Assembly (NCBI GenBank): GCA_018665505.1
Contig: JABJCS010000691.1
Location: 1-22,071 of the forward strand
Direction of reading: 5' to 3'
Source: Alphaproteobacteria bacterium
Lineage (GTDB): Bacteria; Pseudomonadota; Alphaproteobacteria; UBA8366
Length of the DNA stretch: 22,071 bases
In this document: piece after piece, positions 1 to 7,868 of the stretch
How the letters are laid out: each line of letters starts with the position of its first letter
Numbering within the stretch: the stretch's first letter is position 1
Program-made: the position numbers and the translations under genes
The notes under the pieces: generated by a model
What the model saw: only the letters and a program-made list of their open reading frames with translations
What the model was told of the DNA's origin: nothing
Database searches by the model: none

Positions 1-181
1 AAATTGTCGGCCTCGACTATTCCAATCTTGCTAGTGCGCCGCCTCCAACATGAATGTGATCGAATCTCTGTTGCGTTTCTTGACCGGTCGTCTAGTCTCA
101 ATTTTTAGGAGATCGGTAGGGTAGGTTGTGCGATGATTTCCGCGTGATGCTCCGTGTCGTCAGAACACCGAGAATTCGCAC

Positions 182-187
182 TACAAT
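182..187 (+). promoter_or_regulatory. Possible -10 box upstream of the TRAP binding-protein gene
   Basis: TACAAT matches the sigma-70 -10 consensus at five of six bases. It lies 30 bases before the start codon of the TRAP binding-protein gene, and a very strong ribosome binding site (AGGAGG, about 207-212) follows it. No convincing -35 element sits 16-18 bases upstream, so this is only a candidate. The first 180 bases of the window show no other gene that I can support. Confidence 0.25.
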
Positions 188-217
188 AAAAATCGAACGC
201 TCACAGAGGAGGAAGAC

Positions 218-1327
218 ATGTCGAAGTCAAAAGCCACACGTCGTAAATTTCTCAAAGGTGCCGGTATTGCCGGAGCCGCAGCTGTTGCGGGCACCATCGC
301 CGCGCCGAATATCGCGATCGCCAAAACCAAGGTCCTGAAGGTTCAGGCGGCTTGGGGTGGCGGAATTTTCCTGGAGAACGCCAAGAGCTATGTCGACCGC
401 GTCCATGCCATGGCGGGCAAGGACCTGAAGATCGACCTGCTGTCGGTCAACTCCGTCGTCAAAACCTCGCAGATGTAAGACGCTGTGCACCGCGGCGTGC
501 TCGACGGCGCGCATTATGTCCCGGCCTATTGGTATTCGAAGTCGAAGGCGGCGTCGCTGTTCGGCACCGGCCCGTGCTTTGGCTGGTCCGCGCAAGAGCT
601 GCTCGGCTAGATCCATTACGGCGGCGGCATGGAGCTCTTCAACGAGCTTATGGGCAGCCTGGGTCTGAACCTGGTCAGCTTCTTCAACAGCCCGATGCCG
701 GCGCAGCCGCTCGGTTGGTTCAAGGAAGAGATCAAGGACTCATCCCAGATGAAGGGCCTGAAGTATCGCACCGTCGGCTTGGCCGCGAACGTGCTGCAGG
801 AAATGGGCATGTCCGTCGTGCAATTACCGGGTGGTGAAATCCAGCCCGCCATGAAATCCGGCCTGATCGATGCCGCCGAGTTCAATAATCCGACCTCGGA
901 TAAAGATTTCGGCACGCAAGACGTCTCCAAGGATTATCACTTGGCGTCGTTCCATCAGTCGCAGGAAGCTTTCGAGATCACCTTCAACAAGAAGACGTTT
1001 GATCGCCTGCCGGCGGAACTTCAAGCGATCCTGAAATATGCGTCGGAGGCCGAGAACTCGAACTTTTATTGGCACAACACGCTGCGTTATGCCGACGATC
1101 TAATCAGCTTGAAAGAAGATAGCGGCGTCAAGGTCCACCGCACGCCGGATTCGGTGATGCAAGACCAGTTGAAGGCATGGGATGTGATCGTCGATCAAAT
1201 CTCCGCCGAGGACCCGTTCTTCGCCAAGGTCATCAAATCGCAGAAGATCTACGCGAAGAAAGTGATGGGCTATCTGTTGCTGAACCAACCCGATTACGGT
1301 TTGGCGTACAAGCATCACTTCGGCTAA
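218..1327 (+). pseudogene. TRAP transporter substrate-binding protein (DctP/TakP type), broken by two in-frame stops
   Basis: This would encode the periplasmic solute receptor of the TRAP transporter encoded just downstream. One frame runs for 370 codons, normal for the TakP-like DctP family, but is interrupted by TAA at 476-478 (codon 87) and TAG at 608-610 (codon 131). There is no frameshift, and the protein reads sensibly across both stops. The N-terminus has a Tat motif (RRKFLK, residues 8-13), a hydrophobic stretch and an AIA-type cleavage region near residue 35. The C-terminal part keeps the family's LPGGEIQPAMKSGLIDAAEF motif. Each stop could be one transition from a sense codon: CAA or CAG to TAA/TAG, and TGG to TAG. 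The start is chosen by AGGAGG six bases upstream. Unless the stops are sequencing errors, the receptor is lost. Stop recoding is unlikely because neighbouring genes end normally at TAA and TAG. Confidence 0.85.
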
Positions 1328-1376
1328 GCCGTAGCAATAAGGAAAATTTGATCAACCGCCGAATGATCAAAGAGTT

Positions 1377-1413
1377 GAACAGGGATGGTCCAAGCGGCTA
1401 TCCCTGTTCTTTT
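1377..1413 (+). terminator. Hairpin with T tract between dctP and dctQ (terminator or attenuator)
   Basis: A perfect 10-bp stem (GAACAGGGAT at 1377-1386, ATCCCTGTTC at 1400-1409) with a 13-base loop is followed by TTTT at 1410-1413. It lies in the 115-base gap between the binding-protein gene and the small permease gene. In TRAP operons such an element would cut read-through so the receptor is made in excess over the permease, or would stabilise the receptor mRNA 3' end. That role is inference; the hairpin is directly visible. Confidence 0.7.
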
Positions 1414-1442
1414 CCTGCGTAACTTCCCGTCGGAGAGCGCCG

Positions 1443-1994
1443 ATGTTGCCCACTATCCACACCATCGAAAGCTGCAACACCTGGGTCGGCCGGGCATTTG
1501 CCTGGTGCATCGTCATCCTGACCCTGTCCGTGTCCTACGAGGTCTTCGTGCGCTACGTCTTGAATGCGCCCACTGTTTGGGTGTTCGACATGATGGTGCA
1601 GATGTACGGCGCCCTGTTCCTGATGGCGGGACCTTATGCCCTGGCCCAGGACAGCCACGTGCGCGCGGACGTCGTCTATCGGCTACTGCCGGTGCGCTGG
1701 CAGGCGCGGATTGATTTCGTCCTGTATTTGCTGTTCTTCTTTCCGGGCATGCTGGCGTTGTTCTGGTTCGGCACGGAAATCGCCGCTGATTCCTGGCGCT
1801 ACCAGGAAGTCAGCTGGAACAGCCCGGCCCGTATTCAGATTTATTTATTCAAGACGTTGATACCGGTCGCCGGCGGATTGCTGATCCTGCAAGGCTTCTC
1901 GGAATGCCTGCGCTGTCTCCTCGCGATGAGGACCGGCCAGTGGGCACAACGCCATGACGACGTCCGTGAAACCGAAAACCTGCTGGCGCAATAG
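1443..1994 (+). CDS. dctQ: TRAP transporter small permease subunit
   Basis: This is the four-helix small membrane subunit of a tripartite ATP-independent periplasmic transporter. It pairs with the large permease and the periplasmic receptor to drive sodium- or proton-coupled uptake of organic acids. The protein is 183 residues, usual for DctQ. Hydrophobic segments sit near residues 16-38, 48-68, 88-112 and 134-158. The family signature DSHVRAD follows helix 2 at residues 70-76. The start codon follows GGAGAG at 1432-1437 at good spacing. The gene lies downstream of a hairpin/T-tract and 44 bases before dctM, so permease expression may depend on read-through. The frame is intact, unlike the receptor gene upstream. 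Confidence 0.9.
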   Translation: MLPTIHTIESCNTWVGRAFAWCIVILTLSVSYEVFVRYVLNAPTVWVFDMMVQMYGALFLMAGPYALAQDSHVRADVVYRLLPVRWQARIDFVLYLLFFFPGMLALFWFGTEIAADSWRYQEVSWNSPARIQIYLFKTLIPVAGGLLILQGFSECLRCLLAMRTGQWAQRHDDVRETENLLAQ

Positions 1995-2038
1995 CCGATG
2001 CCAATCCAGATGCCAAATATAGGGGAACCATCGATCCG

Positions 2039-3406
2039 ATGAGCAATCCCGAAGTCGCCATCTTCATGCTGTCGCTGTTCATCGTGCTGGTGATGCTGGG
2101 TTTTCCCATTGCATTCACCTTGCTCGCGATGGGCGTCGCTTTTGGATATTACGCGTATTACGATCCGGACCGGATCGAAATCTTCGCTGATCTGTTCGAC
2201 AACCAGATTTTCTATCTGCTGAATCAGAACACCTACTCGGTGATGGAGAACGACACACTGGTCGCGATCCCGCTGTTCCTGTTCATGGGCTATGTGGTCG
2301 AACGCGCCAATATCGTGCTGCGTCTCTACAGCTCGTTGCAGATGGCGGCGCGCAACTTGCCGGGCTCAATGGCCGTCGCCGCCTTGATCACCTGCGCCGT
2401 TTTCTCGACCGCGAGCGGTATCGTTGGCGCGGTGGTGACACTGATGGGATTGTTGGCGTTTCCAGCCATGGCGGCGGCGAAGTACGACAAACGTTTCGCC
2501 GCCGGGGTGATCTGCGCGGGCGGCACGCTCGGTATCCTCATCCCACCCTCGATCATGCTGATCGTCTACGCCGCCATCGCCGAGCTATCACCGCTGCGGC
2601 TCTATGCAGCGGCGATCATTCCGGGCTTCATGCTGGCCGGTTTCTACATTGTCTATGTCATCACCCGCGCCTCGATCAGTCCGGAACTGGCACCGAAGCC
2701 GCGCGACGAAGATATTCCGCCAAGGCGCGAAGTTTACATAAGCTTGCTGACCTCGTTCGTGCCGCTGACGGTGCTGATCATGCTGGTGCTGGGCTCGATC
2801 CTCGGCGGCCTCGCGACCCCCGCGGAAGCCGCCGCGATGGGGGCCCTCGGCGCCGTCGTCCTCGCTGCCATCTATCGCTCTCTCACTTGGGATAAGATCA
2901 AGGAATCCGTGTTCTTATGCGCCAAGGCAACGGCCATGGTCTGCTGGCTCTTCGTCGGCTCGTGGACGTTTGCGTCGGTGTTCTCGTATCTCGGCGGCCA
3001 TACGGTCATCGAAGCCTGGATCGTCTCATTCGATCTTGCACCTTGGCAATTCCTGGTCCTGGCACAGGTCATCATCTTCTTGCTGGGCTGGCCTTTGGAA
3101 TGGTCGGAAATTCTGATCATCTTCGTGCCCATCTTCCTGCCAATGCTGGACACGTTTGGCGTCAATCCGTATTTCTTCGCGATGCTGGTAGCGCTTAATC
3201 TCCAGACCTCCTTCCTGACGCCGCCAATGGCGATGTCCGCCTATTATCTGAAGGGGGTACTGAAGTCGCAGATCGAGTTAATGCAAATTTTCAGCGGCAT
3301 CATGCCCTATCTCGCGATCGTCATCTTCTGCATGGTACTGATGTATCAGTTCCAAGGATTGGCGCTCTGGCTGCCGGACGCGTTGTTCGGCAAGTACGTG
3401 CCTTAG
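2039..3406 (+). CDS. dctM: TRAP transporter large permease subunit
   Basis: This is the large, multi-helix translocating subunit of the TRAP transporter. At 455 residues it is normal to slightly long for DctM and hydrophobic throughout, with about 11-12 predicted membrane segments. Family features include the early FPIAFTLLAMG segment, a GxxxERA-like cytoplasmic stretch after the second helices, the conserved ICAGGTLGILIPPSIMLIVY segment in the middle, and a second TPAEAAAMGALGA repeat half. AGGGGA at 2021-2026 precedes the start. The stop is separated by only three bases from the amidase start, so the two are probably translationally coupled, linking transport with amide hydrolysis. The extra loop near residues 40-65 is seen in TRAP permeases for larger organic acids. 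Substrate cannot be read from sequence. Confidence 0.93.
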   Translation: MSNPEVAIFMLSLFIVLVMLGFPIAFTLLAMGVAFGYYAYYDPDRIEIFADLFDNQIFYLLNQNTYSVMENDTLVAIPLFLFMGYVVERANIVLRLYSSLQMAARNLPGSMAVAALITCAVFSTASGIVGAVVTLMGLLAFPAMAAAKYDKRFAAGVICAGGTLGILIPPSIMLIVYAAIAELSPLRLYAAAIIPGFMLAGFYIVYVITRASISPELAPKPRDEDIPPRREVYISLLTSFVPLTVLIMLVLGSILGGLATPAEAAAMGALGAVVLAAIYRSLTWDKIKESVFLCAKATAMVCWLFVGSWTFASVFSYLGGHTVIEAWIVSFDLAPWQFLVLAQVIIFLLGWPLEWSEILIIFVPIFLPMLDTFGVNPYFFAMLVALNLQTSFLTPPMAMSAYYLKGVLKSQIELMQIFSGIMPYLAIVIFCMVLMYQFQGLALWLPDALFGKYVP

Positions 3407-3409
3407 CCG

Positions 3410-4738
3410 ATGTCTCTGTATCTAGAATCAGCGAGCGATCTGATCCCGAAACTCCGCGCGGGTGAAATCTCTTCGGAAGCCCTCGTGCGGGATTGTCTTG
3501 GGCGTATCGAAGCGACCGACGGTGTCATCAGTGCCTGGGCTCATCTCGATGAAGACTTAGCATTGGCGCAAGCGAAAGCGTTGGACGGGTTGCGCTTAGC
3601 GGGCCGACCGCTCGGACACCTGCATGGCATCCCTGTCGGCGTGAAGGACATTCTCGACACCGCCGACATGCCGACGGAATACGGCTCACCGATCTATAAA
3701 GGACACCGCCCGGAGCGCGATTCCACCGTCGTCGCCAAGCTGCGCGAAGCGGGCGCCGTGATCATGGGCAAAACCGTGAGCACTGAATTCGCCTTCCTCA
3801 CACCCGGCAAGACGGCCAATCCCCATAACGCGGATCACACGCCCGGCGGCTCGTCCTCGGGTTCGGCAGCGGCAGTCGCAGCGGGGCATGTGCCACTCGC
3901 CATCGGGACGCAAACCGCCGGCTCAGTTATTCGCCCGGCAGCGTTCTGCGGCGTCTATGGCATGAAACCGAGCCAAGGTATGATCTCCCGCGCCGGTGTC
4001 CTGCAAACCGCGAAGAACCTCGACCAGATCGGCGGTTTCACCCGCACGCTCGCCGACATGGCTTTATTAATCGACGCGCTCACCGGATATGACGCGGGTG
4101 ACAAGGCGACTTACGCACGCCCGAAACCGAGCCTTCGCGAAGGCTGCGCCGCCGAACCACCGGTCGAGCCCGACTTCCTGTGGCTCGATCTGCCCTTCGA
4201 AGACCGCTTGGACGCAGACGCGCGCGCCGGATACGAGGAACTGCGGGACGCCTTGGGCGACCAGATCGAGCGTCTCGACTTGCCGGAATCGATGGGCAAC
4301 CTTATCGACCACCAACGGGTCATCCACCATTACGAGATGCGCCGTCACTTGGCGCGCGAATTCGAAGAAAGCCGGGATCAGTTAAGCGACGGCATGCGTA
4401 AGACATTGACCAATGCAGATGCCATCAGCGATTCCGATTACGCGGATTCTCTGGAGGCGATGCACTCGGCGAAACTTTTCTTCGCGGAAATGTTCCATGA
4501 CTACGACGCAGTCCTCACTCCGCCCGCGATCGGCCAAGCACCGCACGGCCTGGACACGACGGGCGACCCGGTGTTCTGCTCGATGTGGACCCTTTGCGGA
4601 TTGCCGAGCCTCACCCTACCGCTGCTCGAAGGCGAACAGGGCCTCCCCATCGGTGTGCAGCTGGTAGCCGGGATCGAGGAAGACGACCGGCTGTGTCGCA
4701 CGGCACAATGGTTGCTGAATTCTTTGGATGAAGATTAG
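3410..4738 (+). CDS. Amidase-signature family amidase
   Basis: This is a cytoplasmic amide hydrolase of the amidase-signature (AS) family with a Ser-cisSer-Lys triad. It has 442 residues, normal for the family. The catalytic lysine is K79 in VGVKD. The GGSSSGS motif at 146-152 supplies the cis-serine S148. The nucleophile is S172 in TQTAGSVIRPA. The 69- and 24-residue spacings match those I recall for malonamidase E2 (K62, S131, S155). The start lies three bases after the dctM stop with no separate strong ribosome binding site, implying coupling. The context suggests it hydrolyses an amide brought in by the TRAP system, giving an acid that the later hydrolase and CoA transferase could process. 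GatA is excluded by the absence of gatB/gatC and by the operon setting. The exact substrate is unknown. Confidence 0.9.
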   Translation: MSLYLESASDLIPKLRAGEISSEALVRDCLGRIEATDGVISAWAHLDEDLALAQAKALDGLRLAGRPLGHLHGIPVGVKDILDTADMPTEYGSPIYKGHRPERDSTVVAKLREAGAVIMGKTVSTEFAFLTPGKTANPHNADHTPGGSSSGSAAAVAAGHVPLAIGTQTAGSVIRPAAFCGVYGMKPSQGMISRAGVLQTAKNLDQIGGFTRTLADMALLIDALTGYDAGDKATYARPKPSLREGCAAEPPVEPDFLWLDLPFEDRLDADARAGYEELRDALGDQIERLDLPESMGNLIDHQRVIHHYEMRRHLAREFEESRDQLSDGMRKTLTNADAISDSDYADSLEAMHSAKLFFAEMFHDYDAVLTPPAIGQAPHGLDTTGDPVFCSMWTLCGLPSLTLPLLEGEQGLPIGVQLVAGIEEDDRLCRTAQWLLNSLDED

Positions 4739-4754
4739 GCGCGGGGGAACGATC

Positions 4755-4952
4755 ATGACAAAACGCAATATCGAAATCTTATCGGCCGCCATCGGCTCCT
4801 CGCTGTTGAGCGTCTTCATCATTGGCCTGGCGGGGAGCATCTCCTCGGGCGCTGCAGGCTTCTGGGGCGGCCTCCCCTTCTGGGTCATCGTCATCTTCTG
4901 CCTCGGCATGGTCTGGTACGATTTTTGGGACAGCTGCGTGCGGGAGAAATAG
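4755..4952 (+). CDS. Small two-helix membrane protein of unknown function
   Basis: A 65-residue hydrophobic protein with two likely membrane segments (about residues 8-29 and 39-56) and a short charged C-terminus. I do not recognise a family. An upstream in-frame ATG at 4728 overlaps the end of the amidase gene. The ATG at 4755 is preferred because GGGGGAA lies seven bases before it and the added N-terminus would be charged and out of character. Its place 16 bases after the amidase stop and ahead of the Lin0512 pair puts it in the same transcription unit. It could be an accessory subunit of the TRAP permease or an unrelated small inner-membrane protein; nothing in the sequence decides this. 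Confidence 0.65.
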   Translation: MTKRNIEILSAAIGSSLLSVFIIGLAGSISSGAAGFWGGLPFWVIVIFCLGMVWYDFWDSCVREK

Positions 4953-5039
4953 CGAACACGTTGCGGCACCTCATCCCCCTTGCCCCTCTCCTCCTGAAAC
5001 CGACATCCCTACTCACAATCGAAACGTTGGAGATTTGCC

Positions 5040-5390
5040 ATGGCTTGGACACGGATGGTGCTGGAGATTGGCATGGGGACCGATATCAGAGGGACGGAGC
5101 CGACCAAGGCTGCTGTGCGCGCGTTGCGCGACGCGCTGTGGCACAACTCGCTGAGCATCGCCAATGCTATCGGGCAGGATACGGATTCCATGCGCGTCGA
5201 GGTGAAGATCGGCGTGCCGGACCCGGAGAAGGTCGACACACAACAAGTTCTGGACGTGCTGCCGCACGGCACCGGCACCTGCGAGGTGGTCGAGGGTGGG
5301 CTCAAAATTCCCAATGACGCCGGGACCGACAACACCCTGATGGCCCATGCGGCGGCGGTCGTCTATCTCGATCTGCCGGAGGGTGCATAA
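5040..5390 (+). CDS. Lin0512 family protein, first of a tandem pair
   Basis: A 116-residue soluble protein of the uncharacterised Lin0512 family. Recognition rests on the N-terminal pattern of a short beta strand followed by EIGMGTDIRG, TKAAVRALRDALWHNSL and a VEVKIGVPDPEKVD segment. No biochemical function is established for the family as far as I know. The start is supported by GGAG at about 5029-5032. The downstream gene, two bases after this stop, is a clear paralogue with the same motifs in the same order, so the two may form a heteromer. Their location between an amidase/TRAP block and an alpha/beta hydrolase/CoA-transferase block suggests a role in the same catabolic pathway, but that is inference from position only. 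Confidence 0.8.
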   Translation: MAWTRMVLEIGMGTDIRGTEPTKAAVRALRDALWHNSLSIANAIGQDTDSMRVEVKIGVPDPEKVDTQQVLDVLPHGTGTCEVVEGGLKIPNDAGTDNTLMAHAAAVVYLDLPEGA

Positions 5391-5392
5391 TC

Positions 5393-5731
5393 ATGGCCTT
5401 ACATCGCGCGATACTCGAAATGGGTGCCGGCAACGACTTGCATGGCGGCGACTATACCAAGGCGGCGCTGCGCGCCGTACAGGATGCGCTGCACCATTCG
5501 TCGCTTTCCTTTATCAGTGCCCTCGGCATCGATAAGGACACGTTGCAAGTTGACGTTACGATCGGTGTGCAAAAGCCGGATGAGGTCGACACCGACCGGG
5601 TGGCGGAAAGCCTGCCGGTCGGCAAGGTCACCGTGCGCGCGGTCAAGGGCGGCCTCGACGTCGCCGACGCTGGCGGTGGCGATACGGCGGTGATCGCCAG
5701 CGCCGCCGTTGAAGTGCGCATCGAACGATAG
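5393..5731 (+). CDS. Lin0512 family protein, second of a tandem pair
   Basis: A 112-residue paralogue of the preceding protein. It shares LEMGAGNDLHG, TKAALRAVQDALHHSSL, a VDVTIGVQKPDEVDTDRV segment and a VKGGLDVADAGGGD stretch near the C-terminus. It is closer than its partner to the usual Lin0512 N-terminus, having DLHG where the first copy has DIRG. The start codon comes two bases after the previous stop, so translation is likely coupled. The high similarity of layout with clear sequence divergence argues for an old duplication kept for two distinct subunits rather than a recent repeat. Function is unknown; membership in the family is the only firm statement. Confidence 0.82.
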   Translation: MALHRAILEMGAGNDLHGGDYTKAALRAVQDALHHSSLSFISALGIDKDTLQVDVTIGVQKPDEVDTDRVAESLPVGKVTVRAVKGGLDVADAGGGDTAVIASAAVEVRIER

Positions 5732-5795
5732 TGGCGGTTTTCGTTTCCCGGAAAGCGACCTAACTCCCTATACAACAGTAATGGGGAGAGGCGGC

Positions 5796-6497
5796 ATGGC
5801 GACATTCTTATTGGTCCACGGATCGTTCCAAGGCGGCTGGATTTGGCAGCCGACGGCAAACGCGTTGCGGGCTGCCGGACACACGGTCTACGCGCCGACG
5901 ATGGAAGGCTGTGGCGAGCGCGTGCATGCGCTGCGCGCCGGAATTACGGTGACGGGTGCGGCACAGGAGCTCGCGGAGTTACTGCGCCATGAAGATTTAA
6001 ACGACGTCGTCCTGGTGGGCACTAGTTCCGGCGGGATGGTCGCGGCAAAGACAGCTGAGCTTGCCAAGGCCCGCATCGCCCGCGTCATTTTCGTCGATGC
6101 GCTTGTGCCGCAAGTCGGCGAAAGCACCAAGGACATCGTGCAACGCGGAAATGCCGACCCTTACGAGATGTCGGAGTTCGCGCGCGGGCCGACGCGAAAC
6201 GATCTGGCAAACCGTCTCTTCGGTGAGCTCGAAGGCGCGCAAAAGGATTGGGCGCTGGAACGCGCCACGCCGCACCCGAACGGATTATCGGATGTGAGTG
6301 CCGACGAATTGAAAGCGTTCTGGGCGGACGAGTGGCCGAACAGCGCCGTTATCTACAGCGTCCACAGCGAGAACCCGCCCGAGCCGCATCAACGCCGCAC
6401 GGCGGACGGCCTCAAGGCGAAATGGATCGAGATGGATGCGGGGCATTACCCCATGCTGACCCATGGCGAGGAATTGGCCCGCCTGTTGGCTGACTGA
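5796..6497 (+). CDS. Alpha/beta-hydrolase fold esterase
   Basis: A 233-residue alpha/beta hydrolase resembling the plant-methylesterase/EstC type. It begins with FLLVHGSFQGGW, whose HGS forms the oxyanion region. The nucleophile elbow is GTSSG at residues 75-79 with S77 as nucleophile, and the catalytic histidine is probably H217 in MDAGHYPM. The acid residue is not obvious. An in-frame ATG at 5709 would overlap the previous gene. The ATG at 5796 is chosen because GGGGAGAGG lies just before it and the HG motif then sits at the normal distance from the N-terminus. It probably hydrolyses a small ester, thioester or lactone made in the pathway of this operon. The CoA transferase gene starts 27 bases downstream. 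Confidence 0.85.
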   Translation: MATFLLVHGSFQGGWIWQPTANALRAAGHTVYAPTMEGCGERVHALRAGITVTGAAQELAELLRHEDLNDVVLVGTSSGGMVAAKTAELAKARIARVIFVDALVPQVGESTKDIVQRGNADPYEMSEFARGPTRNDLANRLFGELEGAQKDWALERATPHPNGLSDVSADELKAFWADEWPNSAVIYSVHSENPPEPHQRRTADGLKAKWIEMDAGHYPMLTHGEELARLLAD

Positions 6498-6524
6498 GAC
6501 ATTTGACAGAGAAAGGATACGAGA

Positions 6525-7709
6525 ATGGCGACAGAACCGGCATCGACCGTCCTATCGAAATACAAGGTACTCGATCTCACCCGGGCCCGCGCGGGACCCA
6601 CCGCCGTAAAGCAGCTCGCGGATTGGGGCGCTTCGGTTATCAAGATTGAAATGCCGGAGACCGGTGGTCCATCAGATTTCGCGGCGCGCCATAGTCCGGA
6701 TTTTCAAAATCTGCACCGCAACAAACGCTCGCTGACGCTCAACCTAAAAAGCGAGGAAGGTGTCGCCATCTTCAAGAAGCTGGCGGCGGAGGCGGACGTC
6801 ATTATTGAGAATTACCGACCGGATGTGAAAAACCGGTTGGGCATCGACTACGAAACGATCAAGGCGATCAACCCCCGCATTGTCTATGGCAGCATCTCGG
6901 GTTTCGGCCAAAGCGGTCCGTATGTGAACCGCCCCGGCGTCGATCCGATCATTCAAGGTATGGGTGGCCATATGTGGGTGACGGGGGAGCCTGGACGCGG
7001 CCCGATGCGATCGGGTGCGGCGATCTCCGACGTCACGGCGGGGCTGCTGCTCGCGAACGGTGTGTGCATGGCATTGTTGGAACGGGAAGAGTCCGGCGAA
7101 GGTCAGTGGGTCGACACCTCGCTGATCGAAGCGATGATCTTCCTGCTCGATTTCCAAGCCGCGCGGTGGACGATGAAACAGGAATTACCGGGACAAGTAG
7201 GTAACAATCACCCGACCAATTCGCCGATGGGTGTGTTCAAATCGTCCGACGGGTATTTCACCATCGCGCCAACGCCCGGCATGTGGATCAAGTTCTGCGA
7301 GGCCATCGGCCGCGCCGATTTGATTGAGCATCCGGACTACGCGAAGGCCGGGGACCGGGCGAAAAACCGCACGGCCCTGAACGCCGAAATCGATTCCGCG
7401 ACGTCGCAAAAGGAATCGGCGGAATGGATCCGGATCATGAACGAGACCGGCGTGCCCTGCGGGCCGATCTATACCTTGGCGGAAACTTTCGCCGACCCGC
7501 AAGTGCAGCATCAGGGTATCGCGCAAACGGTAGAATCTGAGAAGCTCGGTCCGCTCACCTTGATCGGCCAAGCGATTCATATGAGCCGCTCGACCAATAA
7601 ACTGGTTACGGCAACCGCGGAATGCGGCGCCCATACGGATGAAATTCTCTCCGAGCTCGGCTACGGCGCGGACGAAGTATCCGGACTGAAAAAAGCAGGA
7701 GTAGTGTAG
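6525..7709 (+). CDS. Family III CoA transferase (CaiB/BaiF)
   Basis: This enzyme moves CoA from an acyl-CoA donor to a free carboxylic acid acceptor. The 394-residue length is standard. Typical features are KVLDLTRARAGPTAVKQLADWGASVIKIE near the N-terminus, NKRSLTLNLKSEEG at about 67-79, IENYRPDV at 94-101, and the FGQSGPYVNRPGVDPIIQGMGG region at 127-148. The residue aligned with the catalytic Asp169 of formyl-CoA transferase is Glu202 in the stretch DTSLIEAM. I believe other family III members share this, but it is a departure from the biochemically studied enzymes. The start is supported by GAAAGGA about nine bases upstream. As the last gene of the TRAP-amidase run it probably activates the acid released by amide or ester hydrolysis. 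Confidence 0.9.
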   Translation: MATEPASTVLSKYKVLDLTRARAGPTAVKQLADWGASVIKIEMPETGGPSDFAARHSPDFQNLHRNKRSLTLNLKSEEGVAIFKKLAAEADVIIENYRPDVKNRLGIDYETIKAINPRIVYGSISGFGQSGPYVNRPGVDPIIQGMGGHMWVTGEPGRGPMRSGAAISDVTAGLLLANGVCMALLEREESGEGQWVDTSLIEAMIFLLDFQAARWTMKQELPGQVGNNHPTNSPMGVFKSSDGYFTIAPTPGMWIKFCEAIGRADLIEHPDYAKAGDRAKNRTALNAEIDSATSQKESAEWIRIMNETGVPCGPIYTLAETFADPQVQHQGIAQTVESEKLGPLTLIGQAIHMSRSTNKLVTATAECGAHTDEILSELGYGADEVSGLKKAGVV

Positions 7710-7717
7710 GTCACACA

Positions 7718-7841
7718 CCGTCATTCCGGGGCGGGCAAAGCCCGAACCCGGAATTAGGGCCTGAGCTATACAGTGAAGATATCGTGTGGCCTGAAAGGCT
7801 CAGGCCATAATTCCGGATCGCTACCGCGTCCGGAATGACGG
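7718..7841. repeat. Nested inverted-repeat element between the CoA transferase gene and cspA
   Basis: A symmetrical element with three paired arms. CCGTCATTCCGG (7718-7729) pairs with CCGGAATGACGG (7830-7841). CCGGAATTA (7748-7756) pairs with TAATTCCGG (7808-7816). GGCCTGAGC (7758-7766) pairs with GCTCAGGCC (7798-7806). The inner two arms form an almost continuous 19-bp stem. The CGTCATTCCGG ends resemble the intergenic palindromic repeats common in alphaproteobacteria. It may work as a bidirectional terminator between convergent genes or be a small mobile MITE-like element. No target-site duplication or transposase is visible. Confidence 0.75.
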
Positions 7842-7868
7842 ACTCGGTGACTGCATCGCGCGACACCC

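Noticed and set aside
126..338. 70-codon + strand frame starting before the TRAP receptor gene
   Set aside because: It overlaps the receptor start in another frame, has no ribosome binding site and reads as arginine/proline-rich shadow sequence.
476..610. Recoding of TAA/TAG (pyrrolysine-like or readthrough) in the TRAP receptor gene
   Set aside because: Two different stop codons are involved, other genes here end normally at TAG and TAA, and no recoding element is visible. Mutation or sequencing error is simpler.
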